From: Cutibacterium namnetense
GTDB taxonomy: Bacteria > Actinomycetota > Actinomycetes > Propionibacteriales > Propionibacteriaceae
DNA length: 64,000 nt
Assembly (NCBI RefSeq): GCF_001642025.1
Contig: NZ_LWHO01000002.1
Coordinates: forward strand, 109,810 to 173,809
Direction of reading: 5' to 3'
Below, in pieces: positions 9,611 to 18,063 of the stretch. The position numbers were made by a program, and so were the translations under genes. The notes under the pieces are model-generated. The model made no database searches and was not told where the DNA came from. It saw nothing but the letters and a program-made list of their open reading frames with translations. Each line of letters opens with the position of its first letter. Position 1 is the first letter of the stretch.

Positions 9611-10368
9611 TGATGAAGTATGTTCTCTGGGCGGCATCGCCTTATGTATGTTTTGTCGTGCTCGTTGGTGGCCTGATCTGGCGTCGTCGTTACGATCAGT
9701 TTGGGTGGACTTCTCGGTCGTCATCGCTGTACGAGTCCAAGGTTCTCAAGATTGCCTCGCCGGTGTTTCACTACGCCTTGCTTGCTGTGCTCCTGGGGCA
9801 TGTGGTGGGGCTGGCGGTGCCCATATCGTTCACGGATTCAATCGGGATCAGCAACCATACCTATCACGAGTTCGCCGTCCTCATCGGAGGGCCGATCGGG
9901 GGCATTATGATCATCGCCCTCGGGGGTTTGATCATCCGTAGACGACGTAACCGTTCGGTATTTCGGGCTACTACCGCCAATGACAAGGTCATGTTCGTTG
10001 TGCTCGGTGCAGTGGTACTGATGGGCTTAGCTGCGACCTGTACCGGGGGACACTACCTCAACGGTAGTGAGCACAACTATCGGGAGACCGTGTCGGTCTG
10101 GTTCCGATCCTTGTTCACCTTGCAGCCGAATGTTCGCGCCATGGCTGATGCGGCATGGCAGTTCCAAGTACACGTGGTCATGGCAATGATCCTTATCGCG
10201 GCAATCCCCTTCACACGTCTGGTGCACGCTTTCGCAGCGCCGCTGCACTATCTGTTCCGCCCGTACGTCGTTTACCGCTCGCGGGACATGATCGATGCTC
10301 ACACGCGCACTGCAGCTGGCCGCGGCTGGGATGCTGTCGGAACCCAGGACAACGTTCGTAGTCGGTGA
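9610..10368 (+). CDS. narI: NarI, respiratory nitrate reductase gamma subunit (cytochrome b)
   Basis: NarI is the membrane dihaem cytochrome b that oxidises menaquinol and passes electrons to NarH. It has 252 residues with five predicted membrane spans. Candidate axial haem His residues lie in HYALLAVLLGHVVG and in the last helices (FQVHVVMAM, RLVHAF). ATG 9610 overlaps the narJ stop. ATG 9613 is in frame immediately after it. The same frame is open further upstream inside narJ, but that is an out-of-phase overlap. Thirty-nine bases separate its stop from narK. Confidence 0.97.
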   Translation: MMKYVLWAASPYVCFVVLVGGLIWRRRYDQFGWTSRSSSLYESKVLKIASPVFHYALLAVLLGHVVGLAVPISFTDSIGISNHTYHEFAVLIGGPIGGIMIIALGGLIIRRRRNRSVFRATTANDKVMFVVLGAVVLMGLAATCTGGHYLNGSEHNYRETVSVWFRSLFTLQPNVRAMADAAWQFQVHVVMAMILIAAIPFTRLVHAFAAPLHYLFRPYVVYRSRDMIDAHTRTAAGRGWDAVGTQDNVRSR

Positions 10369-10407
10369 ACTCTATTTTCTTACCACCGCCATATGGAAAG
10401 GACTTTG

Positions 10408-11785
10408 ATGGCAGTGCACAGTGAAGGTGACTGGTTGGTCGCCTGGGACGCTGAGGACCCCAAACTCTGGGACAAGAGCCTCGCTTGGAAAACTCTGGTC
10501 ATCACTACGTTTAACATGACGTTCTGTTTTGTGGCGTGGTTCCTTCCCAGCGCCATGGTCCCCAAGCTCAACGGGCTCGGTTTTGGGTTCAGCAAGACTC
10601 AGCTGTACTGGCTGGCATCGATCCCGGGCTTGTCTGGTGGAATCATGCGCTTAGTGTGGATGGTTCTTCCCCCCCATCCTTGGTACGCGCAAGATGGTCA
10701 CCTCTACCATGGCACTGATTCTTGTGCCTATGGTTGGTTGGGGCATCGCCATTCAAGACAACTCCACGCCCTTCGCGGTATTGATGATTCTGGGATTTCT
10801 CGCTGGCATCGGCGGCGGATGTTTCTCCGGCTTCATGCCTTCGACCTCGTATTTCTTTCCCAAGCGCCTGCAAGGAACCGCGTTGGGTATCCAGGCCGGC
10901 ATCGGAAACTTCGGAGTTTCGCTGGTGCAGCTGCTGACTCCCTGGCTCATCGGTTTCGGCATGTTTGGAATGTTTGGTGCGGCCCAAAATTTCAAGACTC
11001 CGTCCGGAAACACGCGGCTGGTGCACTACCAGACCGCTGCATTCATCTATGTTCCTGTCATCATCATTGGCCTGATCCTGGCATGGTTCATGCTGCGCTC
11101 CGTCCCTATCAAGGCTAATATTCGTCAGCAGTTCGATATATTTGGCAACCAAGATACATGGTGGATGACCGTGCTCTACATCATGACTTTCGGTACCTTT
11201 TCGGGGTTATCCGCCCAGTTTGGGCTGCTCATGGCTAATTTGTACGGCACGGGAAACTCGGCGATTATCAATGCGTCAGGTAAAGTATTGATTTCCCGGT
11301 ATAAGCTACCGGACCCGGTGAGCATAGTTTTCTGGGGACCGCTCATTGGTGCTGCCACTCGTGTGATCTTCTCGCCCCTGACGGATCGAATGGGTGGTGC
11401 GGTCTGGACGTTCATCTCCGCTATCACAACCGCCATTGCAGTGGCGTTTACGATTCCGTATCTGACCCCCGACGTTTCCAGCGCCGCCACGTTATCGCAT
11501 GATTTCAAGATGTTCGTCACGGGAATGCTGGTGATCTTCTTCACGACTGGCATCGGAAACGCGTCGACCTTCAAGCAGATGCCGATGATTTTCGAGAAGC
11601 GTCAGGCCGGTGGAGTGATTGGCTGGACTGCGGCCATCGCGGCCTTCGGTCCGTTCTTGTTCGGTATTGCTCTGACCTTGATGGCCCCTACCACCTTCTA
11701 CATCATCGGTGTGGTCTGGGCCATTGGTTGTGCGGTCATCACGTGGGTTCGCTACGCGCGCCCGGGCGCCCCGAGGCCGAGCTGA
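10408..11785 (+). pseudogene. narK: narK, nitrate/nitrite transporter, frameshifted at a C7 tract
   Basis: This major-facilitator nitrate transporter gene is split between two reading frames. The first frame starts at ATG 10408, six bases after the GGAAAGGA site. It gives about 87 normal residues up to RLVWMVLPP, then nonsense. The continuation (ILGTRKMVTSTMALILVPM..., then the NarK signature GFMPSTSYFFPKRLQGTALG) is in the next frame and runs to 11785. The junction is a run of seven C at 10669-10675. Removing one C restores a 458-residue NarK-sized protein with all expected membrane segments. It therefore looks like a slipped homopolymer: a true strain mutation, a phase-variable switch or a sequencing error. 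moaE starts on the base after its stop. Confidence 0.9.
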
Positions 11786-12211
11786 ATGAGCTCAGTGCAG
11801 ATCCACACGGAGATCACCTCCAGCCCGCTTAACCTGACTGCGATTCGACAGTGGGTTGGCGATCCGGCTGCGGGTGCGGTGGTGACGTTCGAAGGGGTGG
11901 TGCGTGATCATGACCACGGAGTCGGTGTCACCGGCATCACGTACAGTGCCCACCCCTCGGCGACCGACACGTTGGCACGGGTGGTGGCTCACTTCGCCGA
12001 GTGTGAAGGTATACGCGCCATCGCGGTTGAGCATCGCGTGGGGCAACTGATAGTGGGCGACGTTGCCTTGGCGTTGGCGGTGGCAGGTGAGCATCGAAGG
12101 GAGGCCTTCACGTGTGCGATGGAGATTATTGACGCAGTGAAGGCGGAGGTCCCAATATGGAAGCAGCAGTTTCTGCTCGAGGGCGGTTATGAGTGGGGCG
12201 GGTTGCCATGA
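11786..12211 (+). CDS. moaE: MoaE, molybdopterin synthase catalytic subunit
   Basis: This 141-residue large subunit of molybdopterin synthase converts cPMP to molybdopterin using sulfur from MoaD thiocarboxylate. Family features are visible: GAVVTFEGVVRDHDHG near residues 30-45, AVEHRVGQL, and a C-terminal KAEVPIWKQQ segment holding the catalytic Lys. The ATG immediately follows the narK stop, and its own stop overlaps the downstream gene. Its position after narK shows that cofactor and reductase genes are interleaved. Confidence 0.95.
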   Translation: MSSVQIHTEITSSPLNLTAIRQWVGDPAAGAVVTFEGVVRDHDHGVGVTGITYSAHPSATDTLARVVAHFAECEGIRAIAVEHRVGQLIVGDVALALAVAGEHRREAFTCAMEIIDAVKAEVPIWKQQFLLEGGYEWGGLP

Positions 12212-12999
12212 CTCAGAACCAGAATGTACGGACCTTGAGCGCCTCACAACTTGAGCGTTACCGACGAAATATCGATATTCCTGGATTCGGTGAACGCGGA
12301 CAGCGTGCCTTGCTGGACAGCAAGGTGCTGGTCGTCGGGGCGGGGGGCCTTGGTTCGACGGTAATACCACTGCTTGTCGGTGCCGGGGTTGGTCATGTGA
12401 CCGTCACCGACGGTGACACGGTCGAAGTGGGAAACCTTCAACGGCAAATACTGCATCGCACAGTGGGACGCAACAAGGCCGAATCGGCGGCGGCGCAAGT
12501 GCAGGGGCTAAACGGCGATGTTACCGTGGCTGCAATTCCCCACATGCTTGACCGCGATGATCTCGACAAGCTAGTGGCAACCCACGATGTGGTTGTTGAT
12601 TGCGTCGACACCTTCGGAATGAAGCTCGCTATTTCAGATGCGTGCCGACAGCGGAGGCGCCCACTGGTATGGGCCACTGTGGTGTCGATGCAAGGGCAGT
12701 GCTCAGTATTCGGCGTACCGGATGCGGAGGGGAATCTGCTGTGGCTACGCGACTTGCACCGTGAACTGCCCCCAGACTCCGATCTTCCGTTAGCCAAGGA
12801 TGTCGGGGTTCTTGGCGCTGTGGTGGCACAGGTGGCTTCTGTGCAGGCCACCGAGACGATCAAGCTTCTTGCCGGCTTAGGAGACCTTCTTGTCGGGCGC
12901 GTGTGGTTCCTGGATGCCATGCGCGCGCGCAGCTTCGAGTTGCCCCTGCGCCCAGGGGTTGGACGAGTTACGCGGCACGGGATGGTGAAGGCATCGTGA
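12208..12999 (+). CDS. moeB: MoeB/ThiF-type adenylyltransferase for MoaD
   Basis: This E1-like enzyme would adenylylate the MoaD C-terminus before sulfur transfer. It has 263 residues from ATG 12208, which overlaps the moaE stop; an in-frame GTG at 12193 is possible. The nucleotide loop VVGAGGLGS, an acidic TDGDTVEVGNLQRQ segment and an Arg-finger region (YRRNIDIPGFGERGQ) are present. Unlike E. coli MoeB, I see no pair of CxxC zinc motifs and no C-terminal rhodanese domain. The sulfur donor must therefore be encoded elsewhere. A role in thiamine or another sulfur-carrier pathway is possible, but the context favours MoaD. Confidence 0.87.
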   Translation: MTQNQNVRTLSASQLERYRRNIDIPGFGERGQRALLDSKVLVVGAGGLGSTVIPLLVGAGVGHVTVTDGDTVEVGNLQRQILHRTVGRNKAESAAAQVQGLNGDVTVAAIPHMLDRDDLDKLVATHDVVVDCVDTFGMKLAISDACRQRRRPLVWATVVSMQGQCSVFGVPDAEGNLLWLRDLHRELPPDSDLPLAKDVGVLGAVVAQVASVQATETIKLLAGLGDLLVGRVWFLDAMRARSFELPLRPGVGRVTRHGMVKAS

Positions 13000-14189
13000 C
13001 GGACACCCCTGAACAGTACTTGGCACGGATACTTGAGCTGGCACGGCCGGTGGAGTCCGAAACGGTACCGTTGTGCCGGGCGCTCGGGCGATTTCTAGCC
13101 GAGGACGTGATCGCGCCATGGCCGGTGCCTAACTTCGACAACTCGGCAATGGACGGATACGCCGTTCGCGCGGGCGATGCCGTAGCGGGGGCCAGACTTC
13201 GGGTCATTGGTGATGCCCCCGCTGGGGCCACCTGCGTTCCTGCTGTGAAGCCCGGTACTGCCGTTCGCATCATGACGGGTGCTCCGGTGCCCCCTGGTGC
13301 TGACGCTGTGGTGAAGGTGGAGGACACCGACCAGGATCCGGGGCCGGGCGCGTTGCCCGCCACGGTGAAAATCGTTCATCGAGTTGCGTCGGGCCAAAAT
13401 ATTCGTAGCGCGGGGGAGGACATTTCCGCCGGGGCTAGGGCATTGGGAGCAGGGTTGCGCATTACTCCAGCCGTCATCGCCTCCTTGGCGTCCCTTGGGG
13501 TGGCTGACGTGGCGGTTCGAATCCGTCCGCGCGTGGGCATCATGACGACCGGCACCGAGCTCGTCGAAGTTGGTGCGTCACTGGGGGTTGGTCAGATCCC
13601 AGACTCCAACTTGCACATGACCGCAGCTTTGGCGACCGCGTGGGGTGCCGACGTCGTCGGGTGCATGCATGTTCCAGACAGTCCGGACATTTTTCGCGCG
13701 ACATGCACCGACTTGGCACAGCAGTCTGACGTTCTGGTCACATCTGGGGGAGTCTCAGCGGGTGCGTTCGACGTGGTCAAGGAATCGCTCGACGACATGA
13801 CTTTCACGAAGGTCGCGATGCAACCGGGCAAACCTCAAGGCTTCGGACGTTTCAAGGATACGGTGTTCCTCGGTTTCCCAGGCAATCCGGTGAGCTGTTA
13901 TGTTTCCGCCCAGCTGTTCCTGCGTCCGCTGCTGCGACGGATGGCCGGTGCTGATACGAATCACACCGTCGTGCAAATACCAGCGGGTTCCAATTGGCGC
14001 AGCCCTCTGGGGCGGACGCAGTTCGTGCCGGCGATGATCATTGATGGAGCCGTGATACCTACCCACGTGCAGGCGGGCGGGTCGCATCTGGTTGCCTCGC
14101 TCGCGGCGACCACGGCGTTGGCCGTCGTACCTGCAGGACAAGACGATGTTCGCGCCGGAGATAGCCTCGACGTCATTCTGATTGACTGA
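12996..14189 (+). CDS. moeA: MoeA, molybdopterin molybdenumtransferase
   Basis: MoeA inserts molybdate into adenylylated molybdopterin, 397 residues. I chose GTG 12996, which overlaps the moeB stop (GTGA). The frame is open upstream but would overlap moeB by about 90 bases. Family motifs appear in order: DNSAMDGYAVR (about residue 48), MTGAPVPPGADAVV, TGTELVEVG, SGGVSAGAFD and GFPGNPVSCYV. The C-terminal domain IV ends normally. A separate Mog/MoaB-type adenylyltransferase gene lies 0.5 kb downstream on the other strand, so MoeA and Mog functions are separate, as in bacteria generally. Confidence 0.96.
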   Translation: MTDTPEQYLARILELARPVESETVPLCRALGRFLAEDVIAPWPVPNFDNSAMDGYAVRAGDAVAGARLRVIGDAPAGATCVPAVKPGTAVRIMTGAPVPPGADAVVKVEDTDQDPGPGALPATVKIVHRVASGQNIRSAGEDISAGARALGAGLRITPAVIASLASLGVADVAVRIRPRVGIMTTGTELVEVGASLGVGQIPDSNLHMTAALATAWGADVVGCMHVPDSPDIFRATCTDLAQQSDVLVTSGGVSAGAFDVVKESLDDMTFTKVAMQPGKPQGFGRFKDTVFLGFPGNPVSCYVSAQLFLRPLLRRMAGADTNHTVVQIPAGSNWRSPLGRTQFVPAMIIDGAVIPTHVQAGGSHLVASLAATTALAVVPAGQDDVRAGDSLDVILID

Positions 14190-14673
14190 TCACATGAGCA
14201 ACACTCCCTTCACCCACGTCAGCCAGACAGGCGCTGCACGCATGGTCGATGTGACCGGCAAGGAAGTCACGATCCGAGAGGCTACCGCTGAAACCGTCGT
14301 GCATTGTTCGGCACCCGTGCTGAGAGCGTTACGGGACGGAACCACCCCGAAGGGGGATGTGTTTGCTGTGGCGCGTATCAGCGGCATTAACGCCGCCAAG
14401 AAGGTGCCTGAGCTGCTGCCCCTGGCACATGTGATCGGTATTCATGGAGCGATCGTTGATGTGGACGTGACTGACGACGGCGTACGTATCACGGCAACGG
14501 TTCGAGCGGCTGATCGTACCGGTGTCGAGATGGAGGCGTTGACGGCTGCAACCGTGGCTGGTCTGGCTCTGATCGACATGGTCAAGGGCGTCGACAAGAT
14601 GGTCGAGATCACCTCGGCGCGGGTACTGACCAAGAGCGGTGGACGATCAGGACTGTGGCGTCGCCCGGAGTAA
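14182..14673 (+). CDS. moaC: MoaC, cyclic pyranopterin monophosphate synthase
   Basis: MoaC rearranges the MoaA product to cPMP. It has 163 residues from TTG 14182, which overlaps the moeA stop; the in-frame ATG 14194 gives 159 residues and neither start has a strong ribosome binding site. Conserved blocks are MVDVTGKEVTIREA, GDVFAVARISGINAAKK, the His-containing LPLAHVIGIHG, TGVEMEALTAATVAGL and the C-terminal KSGGRSGLW. It is the last gene of the co-directional molybdenum/nitrate cluster and is convergent with the mog gene. Confidence 0.96.
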   Translation: MTDHMSNTPFTHVSQTGAARMVDVTGKEVTIREATAETVVHCSAPVLRALRDGTTPKGDVFAVARISGINAAKKVPELLPLAHVIGIHGAIVDVDVTDDGVRITATVRAADRTGVEMEALTAATVAGLALIDMVKGVDKMVEITSARVLTKSGGRSGLWRRPE

Positions 14674-14725
14674 CGGCATCCAATGCGCCGAGTTTCTGGT
14701 GCCCAACGGCCGAACGTGGGTTGGG

Positions 14726-15229
14726 TTAGTCCATGGGATGGTCGGCGCCATCGAGCTGATCGATGATGTGCAGCAAAAGCTCTTTCAGGACAGCCATGGC
14801 GTCCCGGGCACCGCCGCGGGAACCGGGAACATTCACCAGAACGGCCCGCGTCCCCTCATAATCGATAACTCCGGACAACCCACGTGACAACACAGCCTTG
14901 GGCGTCTTGGCCATGCCTGCCGCACGAATGGCCTCGGTGATTCCGGGAATCTGAAAATGCAGGAGTGGAGCGCAGGCCTCGACGGTGACGTCCCGTGGGC
15001 CGACACCCGTGCCTCCGGTAGTCAGAACTACCCGTGCGCCGGCAGCCACGGCCTTTAGAACTGCCGCACGAATGGCCTCGATGTCATCGGGAACGATGAC
15101 CGGCGCATCGACCTTGAATCCAACAGCGGCCAACCCGTCGCGTAGCACAGGACCAGAGCGGTCTTCGTACACATCGCGGAACGCTCGATCCGAGCAGGTG
15201 ATCACGGTCGCTGGCAGAGATGAATCCAT
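14726..15229 (-). CDS. mog: Mog/MoaB-type molybdopterin adenylyltransferase
   Basis: This MoCF-fold protein of 167 residues adenylylates molybdopterin before MoeA inserts Mo. The signature TTGGTGVGPRDVT, the ITCSDRAF start and a VNVPGSRGGARDAM segment are seen. ATG 15229 begins at the conserved core. The frame is open to GTG 15289, which would add 20 residues and is the alternative. It completes the local Moco pathway and is convergent with moaC. It lies downstream of pepP on the same strand with a gap of 192 bases, so co-transcription with pepP is possible. Confidence 0.9.
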   Translation of the reverse strand: MDSSLPATVITCSDRAFRDVYEDRSGPVLRDGLAAVGFKVDAPVIVPDDIEAIRAAVLKAVAAGARVVLTTGGTGVGPRDVTVEACAPLLHFQIPGITEAIRAAGMAKTPKAVLSRGLSGVIDYEGTRAVLVNVPGSRGGARDAMAVLKELLLHIIDQLDGADHPMD

Positions 15230-15421
15230 GACCGAAACTGTAGTAGGCCCGGCATTGGGATCACTCGCGGCGATGCGTCGTGTCGGCACCCCGACAGCAG
15301 GCTGCTGACTGTCCTTCCTCTACGCAATACGTGGTGGATGCCAAGCGTGCAATGTGCGGAGGACAGCCCTGGCCTAGGTCGTGGACTTCATGGCTGTCTA
15401 ATGTCGAGCTGAAAGTGTTTC

Positions 15422-16909
15422 TCAACGTTCCCAGATCTCTTGCATCCAGGCCTCGACCTCGTCGATCTGACGCGGACAATCCTTGGACAACCACTCGGGC
15501 TCACCGTCAGTGATGCACAGGTCGTCCTCAATGCGTACACCGATGCCGCGGAACTCCTCGGGAACCAGCAGGTCGGTCTGTTTGAAGTAGATACCTGGCT
15601 CGTCGGAGACGCACATACCTTTCTTGAGCGGTCCGGAGTAATCCTGGCGACGCGCCTGGTTGCAGTCGTGAACGTCCAGGCCGAGGTGGTGCGACGTGCC
15701 GTGAACCATCCACCGGCGGTGCTGGCCGCCCTCGGGGGACAGCGATTCCTCGACGCTGACCGGGAGGATGCCCCACTCGTGCAGGTACTCGCAGATGACG
15801 CGAATGGCGGCCTGATGGATCTCGGCATGGTCGTGGCCAACTTTCGCGACGGCAGCTGCCGCGTCCTGGGCCTCAAGGACGGCCTGGTAGACGCGACGCT
15901 GGGCGGGGGAGAAGGTTCCCGAGATTGGTAGGGTGCGAGTGATATCGGCGGTGTAGAGGGAGTCGACCTCGATCCCAGCGTCGATCAGGATGAGTTCGCC
16001 GGGGCGCAGGTCGCCGTCGTTGCGTACCCAGTGCAGCGTGTTGGCGTGGTCGCCGGCCGCGCAGATCGAGCCGTAGCCCACCTCATTGCCGAGATGACGG
16101 GCGACACGTCCGAAAGTGCCCTCCACCCAACGCTCGCCTCGGCCCTTGCGGACGGCCTCCGGGATCTCGGCGATCATGGATTCAAAACCCACCTTGGACT
16201 TGCGGCAGGCATCTCGCAGCTGCTCGACCTCCCAGCTGTCTTTGCATAAGCGGGCGGCTGAGGAAAACTCGTAGAACTCGTCGTCGGCGTCCTCAGATCC
16301 CCGAGGACGCAATGAGTCGACGGTGGCGGTGACAGTCTCGTCGGCGTCGCGAATAACGCGCACTGTGGCGTCACCGGTAGACAGAGCGTCGTCGAGTTGT
16401 GAGATGTCCCGGCAGACAAGTCCCGTCATGGCCGCCATTTCCTCAAGGGACTCTCGCTGGCCAACCCACATCTCGCCGTAGGTCGGATCAGCATAGAACT
16501 CGCGGTCGGTGCGGGGCGCACGCGGCTTGAAGTACAGCACGTCGCGAGTTTCCGCGGTGGTATCGACGACGAGGACCGCGTTGGGCTCCCTGTCGGTGCC
16601 TAAGCCCGAGTAGTAGGCGAAGGCGGTGTTGGGGCGAAAAGGGTAATCGCAGTCGTTGTTGCGACGCATGAGATGGCCAGCGGGGATGACCAGGCGATCG
16701 CTATCGAAGCGGGCGGCTAAGGCATCACGGTGTGCGGTAGCCGAAGGTACCGAGCTGAGCGGTTCGGGCAGCTCGTCGGGATAAGGGGCCCAGTCGGTAG
16801 GGATGAACTCGACGAAGGCTTTTGAGAACGGGGTCTGACGCTTGGGGACCTGCTGCTCTTCGGCTTGCCTCAGTTGTTCGTTGAGCTCTGTGGACCTCGT
16901 CTCGGTCAT
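15422..16909 (-). CDS. pepP: Aminopeptidase P family protein (Xaa-Pro aminopeptidase)
   Basis: This metallopeptidase of 495 residues would release N-terminal residues preceding proline. An N-terminal AMP_N-type domain (to about 200) precedes a pita-bread catalytic domain. Candidate dinuclear Mn ligands are the Asp pair in DAGIEVDSLYTADITRT, the His in HGTSHHLGLDVHD, and the Glu residues in DEPGIYF and RIEDDLCI. The ATG is preceded by GGAGG seven bases upstream. No signal peptide is seen, so it is cytoplasmic. The following 292 bases on the right hold no gene that I recognise and probably contain its promoter. Confidence 0.95.
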   Translation of the reverse strand: MTETRSTELNEQLRQAEEQQVPKRQTPFSKAFVEFIPTDWAPYPDELPEPLSSVPSATAHRDALAARFDSDRLVIPAGHLMRRNNDCDYPFRPNTAFAYYSGLGTDREPNAVLVVDTTAETRDVLYFKPRAPRTDREFYADPTYGEMWVGQRESLEEMAAMTGLVCRDISQLDDALSTGDATVRVIRDADETVTATVDSLRPRGSEDADDEFYEFSSAARLCKDSWEVEQLRDACRKSKVGFESMIAEIPEAVRKGRGERWVEGTFGRVARHLGNEVGYGSICAAGDHANTLHWVRNDGDLRPGELILIDAGIEVDSLYTADITRTLPISGTFSPAQRRVYQAVLEAQDAAAAVAKVGHDHAEIHQAAIRVICEYLHEWGILPVSVEESLSPEGGQHRRWMVHGTSHHLGLDVHDCNQARRQDYSGPLKKGMCVSDEPGIYFKQTDLLVPEEFRGIGVRIEDDLCITDGEPEWLSKDCPRQIDEVEAWMQEIWER

Positions 16910-17201
16910 ATTCGGACCTCCGCTGATTGTTGAGTATCCCCTCTAGTGTAGGTCTCGGTGACACGGAAGTCTTGGGGCCCAGAGGGCTTTTATGGGGCCG
17001 CACAGCCGCAATGCCGGTCCTCTGCCCAGGCCAGTCCGGTCCTCTACACCCAGGTTAGTTAGGTACCCGTTGCCCATCGGACCAACGTGACCTCCACAGG
17101 GCAGGTATCGAATTACGGCTTCGCCGTGGTGGTTGCGGACAAACAGGCCGATCAGTGAGGGCGTCGCGTTGGGTGACGGTTAGAATTCAGAAGGAATTTT
17201 T

Positions 17202-17603
17202 CTACTCAGAGCAATCGACTGTATTGTTAAATTTATGACTAGAAATTGACTTTCTTATGGAGGGGGATATTTTCGTTGTTGGTATCACTGAAACCTGAAT
17301 TTTGTGAGATGTTTCAACGGATGTATCATCTGCACAGGCAGCTAGGATGGTCCATTGATCCGAAGGCTGCTGAGATACGTTATATGAAGGTTTCATTCCG
17401 ACGATCGGAGAAGCGTCTTGTATGTAGAGAGAAGTATCCTTCTTGATCCTTGCTCCGACGTCACTTATCGGCCTCCCGGGAAGATCAGATATCGCTAAGG
17501 AAGTATTTTCAGGAGATGACTTATGGGGCGTCTTTGTACAGGCGCTAGCGGTCGAAGAAAATATGGCAGCCAGCGTCAATGCAGCGAGTTTCAAGACTTT
17601 CAT
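17202..17603 (-). CDS. Small putative secreted lipoprotein, unknown function
   Basis: I do not recognise this 133-residue protein. It starts with a charged and hydrophobic signal (MKVLKLAALTLAAIF) leading to TASAC, a plausible lipobox with Cys22 as the lipidated residue. The mature part is polar, contains an LPGRPISDVGARI segment vaguely like a PASTA-type repeat start, and has two more Cys that could pair. TTG 17615 upstream is an alternative start. Its base composition is visibly richer in A/T than the flanking genes, suggesting recent acquisition or weak constraint. It stands alone between pepP and the CdsZ gene. Confidence 0.55.
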   Translation of the reverse strand: MKVLKLAALTLAAIFSSTASACTKTPHKSSPENTSLAISDLPGRPISDVGARIKKDTSLYIQDASPIVGMKPSYNVSQQPSDQWTILAACADDTSVETSHKIQVSVIPTTKISPSIRKSISSHKFNNTVDCSE

Positions 17604-17700
17604 CTGAGTCCGCAAGAGATTGTGGTCTGCGAAGGATCAAATGCCTTCAGGAGCCGCTAGTTCCGCCGTCGTAATCCATTCCGGCAGATCCCTTGTTTTC

Positions 17701-17784
17701 TTAGGCAGATGCTGCAGGGGTCGTCACTGCTAGTAAAGAAAGCGCGACTGCTGCTATGGCAATGCTAGGGCGAAGGGGTGCCAT
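17701..17784 (-). other. Mini-ORF encoding little more than a Sec signal peptide
   Basis: A 27-codon frame starts with ATG 17784 (GAAAGG about ten bases upstream). It encodes an N-region with Arg, a hydrophobic stretch and a terminal TTPAASA that looks like a signal-peptidase site, then TAA immediately. The same frame stays open for another 17 codons beyond the TAA (to a TGA at 17647), encoding a Gly/Ser-rich tail. It is either the remnant of a small secreted peptide gene ended by a nonsense mutation, or chance. It is upstream of, and on the same strand as, the small lipoprotein gene. Confidence 0.35.
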
Positions 17785-18063
17785 TACTGATCAGCCTTTC
17801 TTAGAGGTGCGGAGGCATGCAATAAAAAGAGCGTAGACCTGCTGATGTCCATGTCCATAAGGAGTTGCGGCAGGATTGTCCGAAAGTTAGTTGCCGTATA
17901 GACGGCATCAGGGGGGGATAGCTACCGCCAGAAGCTCACGCTGGGTGTGAGGGGGCCTGAACTCGCGCTAGGGCAGGTCATCGCACATATGCTCAGCGCT
18001 ATACCGACTGGAGGTAGGCTGAGCCTCACATGTCAACAGGGCCACGGAACGCAGGAGGCAAGC

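Noticed and set aside
13510..13535. GGTTCGAATCC, a tRNA T-loop-like string
   Set aside because: It is inside moeA coding sequence (VAVRIRPRVG) and has no acceptor stem or anticodon arm around it. I found no tRNA in the window.
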